Source of the DNA: Parvularcula marina
Lineage (GTDB): Bacteria > Pseudomonadota > Alphaproteobacteria > Caulobacterales > Parvularculaceae
Length of the DNA: 64,000 nt
NCBI RefSeq assembly: GCF_003399445.1
Contig: NZ_QUQO01000002.1
Location: 380,290 to 444,289 of the forward strand
Reading direction: 5' to 3'
This document shows, piece by piece, positions 54,025 to 62,677 of this stretch. The notes below the pieces were generated by a model. It ran no database searches. It had not been told where the DNA came from and was given only the letters and a program-made list of their open reading frames with translations. The position numbers and the translations under genes are program-made. Within the stretch, counting starts at the first letter, position 1. Each line of letters begins with the position of its first letter.

Positions 54025-55137
54025 TCAGCTGGCGAAAAGCGAAGATTCCGCTTGCCATTTCGCCAGGGCATCACTTTCCCCCAGATCGATAAGCGCGCCG
54101 ATATAGCCGGGCTCGAAAAGCAGGTAACTGGGGAGGACCCACGGCTCTTTCAGGGCCCCGATCGCGCCCATGACCATGCGGATGGAGCCCGGTAATTCGC
54201 CGATATGCTTGCCCGCGATCGGCCTGACATCCTGGCTGGGGTCAATCGAGGTGATCTGGACCTGACGCAGCGGGCTTTCATCGCGGGTTTCGGGATACAT
54301 CAGGCCTAGCGTGTGGTTGATCCGTCGGGCCCGCTCGATATCGGCGTCCATATTGTCGTTGAAGAGGATGTCGAGCATCTGACCGGCCAGATAGCCGACC
54401 GTTGGATAATCCATGGCTTCTGAGGGCTCTGGGTCGGGGACGATATCGCGCGCACCGATGGTGACGATCTGGCTCGCGCCCAGATGGATGGCAGCGGACA
54501 GCGGGGCCGAGCCTCGCAAGGCGCCATCACCGAAATAGACGCCTTCAAGGTCCACGGCGGGGAAGACGAGCGGCAGGGCGGATGAGGCGAGGATATGTTC
54601 TGGTGCCAGCTGCGCGCGATGACCGCTCCGCCGGGCGCGCTCCCACGGGCCGATATCGGCGGACGCCACGAAATACGTATAGGCGCGCCCCGTCGCGTAG
54701 GAAGACGCCGTAATGGCAAGCGCCCGCAATGGGCTGTTGCCGACCGCGCGATTGACCTCCTCGAAATCGACATGCTGCAGGAGCAGTTCACCCAGAGGGC
54801 TGTTATCAAGAAGGGAGGGCGGCGGATGCGCGCCTGCCCAGCCGAAGAAGAGGGAGCTAGCCCATTTGCGAAGGCGGCCCCTGACATCCCGGCCACGTGT
54901 TGTGAAGATCTGGTCGCAATGAAGTGAGCGCCAGATTTCCTCTAATTTCCTTGCTCCTGCGGCGAAATTCTCAGGTTCTGTCGCAAGAACGCTGGCATTG
55001 AGCGCGCCAACCGACACACCAGTAATGACCGGAAAGGGCTGGGTGCCCTCGGGGGTCAGCTTTGCCAACGCCTTGAGGACGCCAACCTGATAGGCGCCAC
55101 GTGCGCCACCACCGGTCAGGACGAGGGCCCGGGTCAT
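54025..55137 (-). CDS. Patatin-like phospholipase (NTE-type)
   Basis: This 370-residue serine lipid hydrolase carries the patatin core: the oxyanion loop LTGGGARGAYQVGVLKAL, the nucleophile elbow GVSVGALNA and the aspartate motif YFGDGALRG. A helical C-terminus follows with conserved residues (QMLDILFNDNMDADIERARRINHTL). AAAGGAG precedes the start at 55137; a longer frame upstream lacks support. It is divergent from trkA across a 98-base gap. Compared with the 2583-3599 patatin it has a different DGG/DGA motif and belongs to another subgroup. A role in phospholipid turnover is inferred. Confidence 0.92.
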   Translation of the reverse strand: MTRALVLTGGGARGAYQVGVLKALAKLTPEGTQPFPVITGVSVGALNASVLATEPENFAAGARKLEEIWRSLHCDQIFTTRGRDVRGRLRKWASSLFFGWAGAHPPPSLLDNSPLGELLLQHVDFEEVNRAVGNSPLRALAITASSYATGRAYTYFVASADIGPWERARRSGHRAQLAPEHILASSALPLVFPAVDLEGVYFGDGALRGSAPLSAAIHLGASQIVTIGARDIVPDPEPSEAMDYPTVGYLAGQMLDILFNDNMDADIERARRINHTLGLMYPETRDESPLRQVQITSIDPSQDVRPIAGKHIGELPGSIRMVMGAIGALKEPWVLPSYLLFEPGYIGALIDLGESDALAKWQAESSLFAS

Positions 55138-55235
55138 GATGCTGGCTCCTTTACACAGTTGATGACGCCCCCGTGACATCTGTTGCGAGCGCGCGCAAAA
55201 GCAGGGCCTTTCGCGGCCAGTAGAGGGTCCAGAAC

Positions 55236-56609
55236 ATGAGAGTGATCGTCTGCGGCGCTGGCCGCGTCGGCTATGGGATTGCCGCGCGGCTTGCCCAGGA
55301 AAAGGCGAATGTCACCGTCATTGATCAGGCAGCGAGCCTGATCCAGCAGGTGACCGAGCGGCTTGATGTGCGCGGCGTTGTCGGCTCGGGCTCCTATCCG
55401 GAGATCCTGTCCGAAGCGGGCGCGGCCGAAGCTGACATGATCATCGCCGTGACGGCCTCCGATGAAGTGAATATTGTTTCCTGTCAGATCGCGCATTCGC
55501 TTTTCTCTATTCCGACCAAGATCGCCCGGATTCGGGCGCAAAGCTATCTCGACACGCGTTACGCAGACGTTTTCAGCCGCGACAATATCCCGATCGATGT
55601 CGTGATTTCACCGGAGCATGAGGTCGCGCAAGCGGTCCTGCAGCGGATGACGACGCCTGCGGCCTTCGACATCAAGGCTTTCGCTGAGGGCCGTGTCTGG
55701 TCCGTCGGGCTGAAGCTGGGGGAGGACTGCCCGATCCTCGCAACGCCCTTGCGGCAGGTGCGAGAGCTTTTCCCTGACTTGATGATCACTGTCGTGACGG
55801 TCCATCGCGGCACGTCGTTGTTCAGGCCGACGGGCGAGGACCAACTTGAAGCCGGTGACGAGATCTATTTCGTCTGTGACCGTGACCGGGTGAACCGGGC
55901 GATCGGCATTCTGGGTCAGGAGCAGATCCAGGCCAAACGCGTGATCATTATCGGCGGCGGACATATCGGTTTTGATGTTGCCAAAAGCCTTGAGAAGCTC
56001 GGCCAGAGCCGCATCCGCCTGATCGAGAGTGATGCCAATCGCGCTTCCGCCATTGCCGAAGAGCTGACCCGAACGATTGTTCTCAACGGCGATGGGCTTG
56101 ATCGGGAGATCCTGCGTGAGGCAGGCGTGGCAGAAGCCGAGACAGTCGTCGCGCTCACCAACTCGGATCAGATCAACCTTCTCTCTGCCATCATCGCCAA
56201 GCGCGAAGGGGCAAGGCGGACGAATATTCTCGTCAACCAGCCCTCATACGGGCCGCTCAGCCAGTCAGTGGGGATCGACCGGTTCATCGACCCGCGAGCC
56301 ATCACCATCTCGACGATCCTCCAGCATGTCCGCCGGGGACGGATCAAATCGGTCTATTCGATCCTCGATGGACAGGCCGAACTGATCGAGGCTGTGGCGC
56401 TTGAGACATCGAGCCTCGTCGGCTCTCCCTTGAGCGAAAGCGAGTTGCCCAAGGGCGTCGTCATCGGGGCGATTGTACGCGGCGGCGAAGTTGTCCTGCC
56501 GCGCTCCGACACTGTGATCGAGCCCGGAGATCGTGTCATCCTGATGGCGCTGCGTGAGGATGTGGCGAGTGTCGAGCGGATGTTCCGTGTCGGCATCGAA
56601 TATTTTTAA
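55236..56609 (+). CDS. trkA: Trk potassium uptake protein TrkA
   Basis: This 457-residue protein has two RCK (KTN) domains with NAD-binding loops. VIVCGAGRVGYGIAARLAQE begins the first and IIGGGHIGFDVAKSLEKLG the second, each followed by a TrkA-C domain (about 140-220 and 370-450). It gates the TrkH channel in response to NAD(H)/ATP. The order within the protein is RCK-TrkA-C, RCK-TrkA-C, as in the E. coli TrkA. trkH starts 17 bases downstream, so the two form one operon. It is divergent from the patatin gene. Confidence 0.96.
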   Translation: MRVIVCGAGRVGYGIAARLAQEKANVTVIDQAASLIQQVTERLDVRGVVGSGSYPEILSEAGAAEADMIIAVTASDEVNIVSCQIAHSLFSIPTKIARIRAQSYLDTRYADVFSRDNIPIDVVISPEHEVAQAVLQRMTTPAAFDIKAFAEGRVWSVGLKLGEDCPILATPLRQVRELFPDLMITVVTVHRGTSLFRPTGEDQLEAGDEIYFVCDRDRVNRAIGILGQEQIQAKRVIIIGGGHIGFDVAKSLEKLGQSRIRLIESDANRASAIAEELTRTIVLNGDGLDREILREAGVAEAETVVALTNSDQINLLSAIIAKREGARRTNILVNQPSYGPLSQSVGIDRFIDPRAITISTILQHVRRGRIKSVYSILDGQAELIEAVALETSSLVGSPLSESELPKGVVIGAIVRGGEVVLPRSDTVIEPGDRVILMALREDVASVERMFRVGIEYF

Positions 56610-56626
56610 GCGGCGGCGCCCGGCAG

Positions 56627-58039
56627 ATGAGACTAGGCCCCATTTCGCGATTTGTGTCTTATGCCTGCCTCGCGGTGGGTGGGGCCATGATCGTGCCGTG
56701 GGTCCTTGCCTGGTCGCATGCTGGTGAAAGCCCGGCCGGCTATCTTCTGGGGATCTTCATTTCGCTCAGTCTGGGTGGGCTCTTCCTTGCGGTCGGGCTC
56801 GGCTATACGCGAAAGCCCATTGTGCGGAGTGGGATGCGGGAATTGTTCCTTGCCCTGCTGATCTTCTGGGGCGGTATTCCGTTTCTGGCGGCCATTCCCT
56901 TTGTCATTGGCGGGATGCCGATCCATGACGGATGGTTCGAGGCCGTCTCTGCCCTGACGACGACTGGGGGCTGGCTTTCCGATCCGGCAGCGCACGCAAC
57001 CGATCATGACATGATCTATAGGGCGAGCCTGCAATGGCTCGGCGGCCTGGTCACACTTGCAACGGCAGGGGCCGTGTTCGTCCGGCCAGAATTCACAGGT
57101 GTCGCGCCGCTTGTACCGCCATTCTCTCGCGGGGAGAGCGGATCATTCATTCGCGCGTTTGACCGGGCCGTCTGGACCTTCCTGCCGGTCTATGCCTGCA
57201 TCACGGCGGCAGGGTTTCTCTGCTTTCTTTTTGCCGAAGTGCCGATTGTCGATGCAGCGACTATGGCGATGTCCTTCCTGTCGACCGGCGGGTTCGTGCC
57301 GGCGGCAGGGGGCATACTGAGCTATTCGCCAGCTGCGATCTCAATTGCCATGATCCTGATGTGCTTCGGCGCCGTCAATTTTATCGTTATTTCAGGTCTG
57401 GTCCTGTCACGCAGCAGCCGGATGCGATCAACGCAGGATGAAGAAACAGCCGCCTTCATCATCCTCCTGCCGCTCATGACGCTGCTCTACTGGCTCTCTG
57501 CAGGGGCTGGAGACCTCGATCTGCTGATCCCGCAATTCTACAATGCCGTCTCCATTCTCTCGACCAATGGTCAGATCATCGGAGAAAGCCCGGCGCTTCT
57601 GCCCGTGTTGGTGACGGCGGTCATCGGGGGAGCTGCTGTCTCAACCGCTGGCGGGGTAAAGTTGATGCGATGGCTCGTCACTATCCGGCGAACGGGGCAG
57701 GAGCTCTGGAAGCTGACCCATCCGGGCGGCGTTCTGGGCAAGCAGCCGCATGTCAACGAGCTCGGGATCTGGATCCATGCGCTCGCATTCACCATGCTTC
57801 TGGCGCTCATCGTCCTCCTGACGGCATTTTTCGGGCATCCTCTTGAGACGAGCGCAACCGCGGCAGTGGCTGTCGTTGCCAATGCGGGGCCTCTGATCGA
57901 TCTCGCCCCTCAAATGACGGCGGACTATGCAAGGTTCGAAGCGCCTTTACGCGGTTTTCTGGGGCTCGCCATGATTGCCGGCCGGCTGGAGCTGGTGGTG
58001 TTCATGGTCATGCTCAGCCGCCGTTTTTGGCTTGGCTGA
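56627..58039 (+). CDS. trkH: TrkH potassium channel subunit
   Basis: This 470-residue inner-membrane protein carries the four filter loops of TrkH: ALTTTGGW, MSFLSTGGFVPA, SILSTNGQ and VVANAGPL. About ten membrane helices lie between them. The glycine positions in each loop mark the selectivity filter. It forms the K+ path regulated by TrkA upstream in the same operon. It ends 116 bases before hfq. Confidence 0.95.
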   Translation: MRLGPISRFVSYACLAVGGAMIVPWVLAWSHAGESPAGYLLGIFISLSLGGLFLAVGLGYTRKPIVRSGMRELFLALLIFWGGIPFLAAIPFVIGGMPIHDGWFEAVSALTTTGGWLSDPAAHATDHDMIYRASLQWLGGLVTLATAGAVFVRPEFTGVAPLVPPFSRGESGSFIRAFDRAVWTFLPVYACITAAGFLCFLFAEVPIVDAATMAMSFLSTGGFVPAAGGILSYSPAAISIAMILMCFGAVNFIVISGLVLSRSSRMRSTQDEETAAFIILLPLMTLLYWLSAGAGDLDLLIPQFYNAVSILSTNGQIIGESPALLPVLVTAVIGGAAVSTAGGVKLMRWLVTIRRTGQELWKLTHPGGVLGKQPHVNELGIWIHALAFTMLLALIVLLTAFFGHPLETSATAAVAVVANAGPLIDLAPQMTADYARFEAPLRGFLGLAMIAGRLELVVFMVMLSRRFWLG

Positions 58040-58155
58040 CCGTCAGATTTGCCTATTTATGCATTGGAGAAATCCCCAAGCGGCTAATGCGTCTCGACAA
58101 ATTCAATGTTGCGGTGCAAAAGAGCTTGAACTGAATTGATGATTTGAACGGCACA

Positions 58156-58404
58156 ATGAACGATAAAAAACAAAATCTTCAGGACGTTTTCCTGAACCAG
58201 GCACGCAAGTCCAAAGCATATGTGACGGTATTTCTCGTGAATGGCGTCAAGCTGCAGGGGATTATCACCTGGTTTGACAACTTCTGCCTGCTTCTCAAGC
58301 GGGACGGGCAGGTGCAGCTTGTTTACAAACATGCCGTGTCAACGATCATGCCATCAGGTCCGATCGATCTGCGACTGGGTGAAGAGGACGACGAGGAGTA
58401 CTGA
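58156..58404 (+). CDS. hfq: RNA chaperone Hfq
   Basis: Hfq helps small RNAs pair with their mRNAs as a hexameric ring. The 82-residue form carries the Sm1 motif ([35 protein letters not shown]) and Sm2 ([12 protein letters not shown]). The tail is short and acidic (LGEEDDEEY), the usual alphaproteobacterial form. The ATG at 58156 is preferred over an upstream TTG at 58144. hflX follows by two bases, a link conserved in many proteobacteria. Confidence 0.98.
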   Translation: MNDKKQNLQDVFLNQARKSKAYVTVFLVNGVKLQGIITWFDNFCLLLKRDGQVQLVYKHAVSTIMPSGPIDLRLGEEDDEEY

Positions 58405-58406
58405 TT

Positions 58407-59813
58407 TTGGGTCCAGAAGACAGCGAAGCTTACGAACACGCGTCTCTTGACCATGCGATTGTCCTCCACCCGCACCTGTTCCGTGAACAGAATGGATTGC
58501 GAAGCGCCGAAGAGCGCCTTGAAGAAGCTGTCGGCCTGACGGCCGCCATCAAGCTGACCATCACCGATGCGCAGATCGTGACTCTTTCCGAGGCGCGCCC
58601 CGCAACGCTGATTGGACGAGGCAAAGTCGAAGAGATCCGTACCGCGCTCGATATGACGGAGCCACGGCCGGGGCTTGTCATCGTCAATGCGAATCTGACG
58701 CCGGTGCAGCACCGGAACCTCGAGAATGAATGGAAGGCGAAGGTCCTCGACCGGACAGCGCTGATCCTGGAGATCTTTGGTGCACGCGCTCAGACCAAGG
58801 AAGGCCGCCTGCAGGTCGCGCTTGCGCATTTGAATTACCAGCGCTCGCGTCTGGTCCGCTCCTGGACTCACCTTGAACGCCAGCGCGGGGGGGCCGGGTT
58901 CCTTGGTGGTCCGGGTGAACGCCAGATCGAGGCTGACCGCCGGATCCTTGCTGACAAGATCGACCGGCTGAAAGCCCAGATCGAGCAGGTGCGCCGTACA
59001 CGGACCCTCCAGCGCGCCAAACGCAAGAAAGCGCCGCATCCGGTGATCGCGCTGGTCGGCTATACCAATGCCGGCAAATCAACCCTCTTCAACCGGATGA
59101 CCGGGGCGGGGGTGATGGCGGAGGATCTACTCTTTGCCACCCTCGATCCGACCATGCGGGCCGTCGATCTGCCCGGTGTCGGGCGGGTGATCCTGTCCGA
59201 TACGGTGGGGTTCATCTCCGACCTGCCGACCGATCTTGTGGCCGCCTTCCGGGCGACGCTCGAGGAAGTTCTGGAAGCCGACATTATTCTGCATGTGCGG
59301 GATATTGCGCATCCTGAAAGTGACGCGCAGCGGCATGATGTGATTTCCGTTCTCGGCAATATCGGTATCGAGGAAGATGATCTGGAGCGGCAGGTCATCG
59401 AGGTCTGGAACAAGATCGACCTACTTGATGAAGAAGACTGCTCGACCGCGATGTCGGTCTCGAAGCTTCGCAGCGAAGGCGCCGAGGGCAGCCTTGAAGA
59501 CCCGATCATCGTAGCGGTGAGTGCCTTTGAGGGGATCAATCTCAGCGCGTTGTTTGCCGCCATCGATGAACGTCTTACACGCGAATTCAATCATTATACG
59601 GTGGTTCTGGGGCCAGAAGATGGCGCAGCTGAAGCCTGGCTGCACCAGAATGGCGATATCCAGACGATAGAGCCAGCAGACCAGCAGGGCGGGCGCCTGA
59701 TCTCCGTTCGCCTTGGGGAAAAGGGCGCGGGGCAATTCCAGTCAAAATTCAGCCTTGTTCTGAATCAAGATGGTCTGGACGCGCAGCCCCTCAAGGATAC
59801 ATCGATCGCATGA
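58407..59813 (+). CDS. hflX: GTPase HflX
   Basis: HflX is a ribosome-splitting and rescue GTPase. The 468-residue protein has the N-terminal HflX domain (ATLIGRGKVEEIR, FGARAQTKEGRLQVALAHLNYQRSRLV, GGPGERQIEADRR) and the G domain near residue 217: G1 GYTNAGKSTLFN, G3 DTVGFISDLPTDLVAAF and G4-like NKIDLL. The start is TTG at 58407, which has GAGGAG upstream and only two bases from the hfq stop. A secreted hydrolase gene overlaps its stop by four bases (ATGA), so translation is coupled. The family and neighbours fit a stress-response unit. Confidence 0.96.
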   Translation: MGPEDSEAYEHASLDHAIVLHPHLFREQNGLRSAEERLEEAVGLTAAIKLTITDAQIVTLSEARPATLIGRGKVEEIRTALDMTEPRPGLVIVNANLTPVQHRNLENEWKAKVLDRTALILEIFGARAQTKEGRLQVALAHLNYQRSRLVRSWTHLERQRGGAGFLGGPGERQIEADRRILADKIDRLKAQIEQVRRTRTLQRAKRKKAPHPVIALVGYTNAGKSTLFNRMTGAGVMAEDLLFATLDPTMRAVDLPGVGRVILSDTVGFISDLPTDLVAAFRATLEEVLEADIILHVRDIAHPESDAQRHDVISVLGNIGIEEDDLERQVIEVWNKIDLLDEEDCSTAMSVSKLRSEGAEGSLEDPIIVAVSAFEGINLSALFAAIDERLTREFNHYTVVLGPEDGAAEAWLHQNGDIQTIEPADQQGGRLISVRLGEKGAGQFQSKFSLVLNQDGLDAQPLKDTSIA

Positions 59814-60460
59814 AAAATCTTCTCTCTGCCATATTGATGTTTAGCGTCAGTATGGGGATGGCGACGGCAGAAGAACCGGCGAATGCAGGGGCGGATGTTC
59901 ATCTTTTCTATTTCCATGGCCGGATCGTTGAGGATGGCTTGCCTGCCATTCACCCGACATTCGGAGAGTATCAGTTCAAGGATATCGTAACCGCGCTGGA
60001 TCGTCCGGGGATAAGTCTTCACGCCAAACAGCGGGGACCGGACGCAGATGTCGAAGCCGAGGCCATGGAAGCAGTCGCGGCGATCAACGCGCTCGTCGCT
60101 GACGGCGTGCCGGCGGATCACATCGCGATTGTGGGGGCGTCCAAGGGCTCTCTGATTGCTTCCCGCGTGTCACATGAGCTCGGCGATCGGCAAATGAAGC
60201 TTGTCATTCTCGCCGGGTGCTGGCCCAGCATGGTCGAGACCCTGATCGCCAATGAGCAATTCGTCTTCGGGGATGTCCTTGAAATCCGGGATATCGAAGA
60301 CAAAGGCCTTGAGCCGGGCTGCGACGAACTGATCGACGCGTCACCCGGTGTGACGAGGCATAAGGCGATCGTGACCGAACTTGGTGTCAGTCACGGCCTG
60401 ATCTATCGTCCCTATAAGGAATGGCTGGAGCCGACCCTTGAATGGGTGACGGCGGAGTAA
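59810..60460 (+). CDS. Secreted alpha/beta-hydrolase-like protein
   Basis: This 216-residue protein has a signal peptide (about 1-20, ending in ATAEEPAN) and an alpha/beta hydrolase core. It is small, with a hydrophobic strand LFYFHGRIVEDG, a nucleophile-like VGASKGSLIASRVSHEL (Ser in GASKGS) and a VSHGLIY motif near the end that supplies the likely catalytic histidine. No family name is offered. It is coupled to hflX by ATGA overlap, which places an exported enzyme in the hfq-hflX transcript. Its stop adjoins the stop of the convergent alkaline phosphatase within an 11-base-pair hairpin. Confidence 0.8.
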   Translation: MKNLLSAILMFSVSMGMATAEEPANAGADVHLFYFHGRIVEDGLPAIHPTFGEYQFKDIVTALDRPGISLHAKQRGPDADVEAEAMEAVAAINALVADGVPADHIAIVGASKGSLIASRVSHELGDRQMKLVILAGCWPSMVETLIANEQFVFGDVLEIRDIEDKGLEPGCDELIDASPGVTRHKAIVTELGVSHGLIYRPYKEWLEPTLEWVTAE

Positions 60461-60477
60461 TTACTCCTCCGCCGTCA
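60447..60477. terminator. Hairpin spanning two convergent stop codons
   Basis: TGACGGCGGAG and CTCCGCCGTCA pair perfectly over 11 bases around TAATTACTC. The loop holds the TAA of the hydrolase gene and the complement of the TAA of the alkaline phosphatase gene. Each gene's last codons are therefore one arm of the same stem, and both proteins end in TAE or TAEE. No T-run; likely a bidirectional transcript end. Confidence 0.7.
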
Positions 60478-61951
60478 GGGCCTCACGCATCACATAATAG
60501 ATAAAACTTTGCTCGACGACACCGGAGAGCAGGTGCGCCTGCGGACCGCTGGCAAAGATCGCGACATCCTGACCGCCATGGGTCTCTGAGTATGACGGGA
60601 TGATGGATTGCTGGCGGTAATCGATGCTTTGCGCTTCCTCGTCACTCACGAAGGGACGTTCGGTAGGACCTTCTGAGCTCGAGCCTGCAAAGGGCGAGCC
60701 CGGACCATTGCCATAAGCGAGCGTTGTGTAGGGCTTGCCGTCCGCCGCCGGGCTGAGTGTTGTCGCCGGTTCGCCGGCGCTGGTGACGCTTTTGACGAGG
60801 CCAAGGATCGGATTGCCGCGTTGCGGATAACCCTGGAAGACGAGGGTGTGGCCGTGATCGGCAGTCACGATGATCAGCGTATCTTCCGCATTCGTCTTAT
60901 CGAGTGCTGTTGCAATGGCCGCATCGAATGCGCCGACATCTTCAAGCGCTCGAGCGGCATTGCCCCCGTGGTGGGCGTGATCAACCCGGCCGCCTTCGAC
61001 CATCAGGAAGAAGCCTTCATCACCGCGTGACAGCTTGTCGATGGCGAACCCGGTCATCTTGGCCAGCGTCGGCTCGCCCGCGCTGTCCTCATTGAGATCA
61101 GCGCTATATTGCATGTGGCTTGGCTCAAAGAGGCCAAGCACCTGACCGTCCGCCTCCGGATCGAGGGCCTCAAAGCCTTCCCGGTTCCAGACAAAGCGAT
61201 TGTCCTTGGCGAGGGCTGTCCATTCAGCCGTCAGGTCCCGGTCATCTTCGCGTTCACCTGTCTCGTCATCATATTCCGGGTCCGTCACGCTTTTGGGCAG
61301 GAATTTCTCCCGGCCCCCGCCGAGAGCGACATCCAGCCGGTAGCGGGCCCCTGCAATGATGAGCTGGCTCGCAATATCCATACAGTTCGCATCTTTGGGT
61401 AGATCTGTATCACTCTCCCAATTGCGGTTGGCCGCGCTGGCATAGACAGCAGCCGGGGTCGCGTGCGTGATCCGTGCGGTCGAGATGACCCCGATGCGGG
61501 CACCCACAGCATCTGCATCCTTCATGATCGTGCTGAGCGGTTTTGCCTTGCCGGCTTCGCAATCGCCCCGCGGGACGGTCTGGTCGACATTGATGACGCC
61601 GGATTTGGTCTTACGGCCCGACATCATGGCGGTGGCCGTCCCGGCACTGTCCGGTGTCTGCGCATTTGTATTGTATGTCTTGGAAAGCCCAGCCCAGGGC
61701 AGGCTGTCCATCGCCAACACATGGTCTTCACCCGGACCGCCAAGTTTTTGCCCAGCGAGGATCCGGGCTGCCGTGACGGTCGTGATATCCATGCCGTCCG
61801 CAATGAACAGGATGACATTCTTGGCTCGCCCGTTGTTCGGCACCTGCGCCTTGGCGGCAGCAAGGGTTTCCTCTCCCATCTTTTCCCAATCGACAGGCTC
61901 GACGGTCGCGGGCTGGGCGAGGAGGGCGGCGGACATCAGAAGTGAGAGCAT
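60461..61951 (-). CDS. Alkaline phosphatase (PhoA-like)
   Basis: This 496-residue periplasmic phosphatase has a signal peptide and the alkaline phosphatase core: IADGMDITTVTAARIL (metal site), the nucleophile serine in TPDSAGTATAMMSG, EGGRVDHAHHGGNAARALEDV and TADHGHT. A late ETHGGQDVAIFASGP supplies another zinc ligand. Length and motif order match the family. It is a single gene, so a PHO-box could be expected in the 90-base upstream gap, but none is clear. Phosphate scavenging is inferred. Confidence 0.96.
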   Translation of the reverse strand: MLSLLMSAALLAQPATVEPVDWEKMGEETLAAAKAQVPNNGRAKNVILFIADGMDITTVTAARILAGQKLGGPGEDHVLAMDSLPWAGLSKTYNTNAQTPDSAGTATAMMSGRKTKSGVINVDQTVPRGDCEAGKAKPLSTIMKDADAVGARIGVISTARITHATPAAVYASAANRNWESDTDLPKDANCMDIASQLIIAGARYRLDVALGGGREKFLPKSVTDPEYDDETGEREDDRDLTAEWTALAKDNRFVWNREGFEALDPEADGQVLGLFEPSHMQYSADLNEDSAGEPTLAKMTGFAIDKLSRGDEGFFLMVEGGRVDHAHHGGNAARALEDVGAFDAAIATALDKTNAEDTLIIVTADHGHTLVFQGYPQRGNPILGLVKSVTSAGEPATTLSPAADGKPYTTLAYGNGPGSPFAGSSSEGPTERPFVSDEEAQSIDYRQQSIIPSYSETHGGQDVAIFASGPQAHLLSGVVEQSFIYYVMREALTAEE

Positions 61952-62041
61952 GGGGTTTCCCTTTGGTCGAAAGGTTTGCGGCGCCTGCTAGCGGCTTTTT
62001 GTGTCAGTCAGGCGACAGAAGGCGCCTCCGGCCTGCCATCT

Positions 62042-62503
62042 CTAATCAATGTAGGGCTCGAGTTTTTCCAGCTCCAGCGTGTAGGCGGTATCGCCCAGAT
62101 CATTCTCGTTGGGTTTCACCCGCATCGTGCCGGTGACCCAGACGGGATCCCACAGGCCTTTCGATTCAACCGGTTTCTCCGCGGTATCAACGAAGACGAT
62201 CTGGTTCGGCGGTGGCGGGGGCACATGGATGCAGGCGCCATAATAAGGGACGAGCAGGAACGCCCGAACACGGCCGCGCTCGGTATAATCGAGCGGCAGC
62301 ATGAAGCCCGGCATCTTTATATAGGCGCCATCAAGTTCGGCGACGGTTTCGGCCGATCCGGTCTGCTGGCCGATCTTTTCATGATCAAGCTCAGGGGCTT
62401 CGACCTCTTCGACCCCTTCGGGAACAAGATCGTTCCAGCTGATCTCCTGCGGCTCGGCAGGCTGAAGGAGAGAAAGGGCGGCAATGAGGAATGTCATGAT
62501 CAT
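62042..62503 (-). CDS. DUF3299 secreted protein
   Basis: This 153-residue protein has a signal peptide (FLIAALSLLQPAEP) and the DUF3299 domain, clear from ISWNDLVPEG, KMPGFMLPLDYT and FLLVPYYGACIHVPPPPPNQIVFV, where the Cys and His are conserved, and from PVWVTGTMRVKPNENDLGDTAYTLEL. The function is unknown; a metal-binding periplasmic role is likely because the Cys-x-His pair is invariant in members I recall. It lies between the phosphatase (upstream end) and the acs promoter. Confidence 0.92.
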   Translation of the reverse strand: MIMTFLIAALSLLQPAEPQEISWNDLVPEGVEEVEAPELDHEKIGQQTGSAETVAELDGAYIKMPGFMLPLDYTERGRVRAFLLVPYYGACIHVPPPPPNQIVFVDTAEKPVESKGLWDPVWVTGTMRVKPNENDLGDTAYTLELEKLEPYID

Positions 62504-62677
62504 GACCGCTTGCTACCTCATGCCGCGCCAAAGGGCGAGATGTGGCGGCTGGTCGCGGGCGCCGTAAGGGTTACAGTCCTGAAAACCGGTGCTGCAGCAA
62601 CCCCGTGACCCGTCCGGGAAAGACGCGATAGGCTGCGGCTCGACAATGACAGTTTCAGGAAGAGGAAACCGACGACG

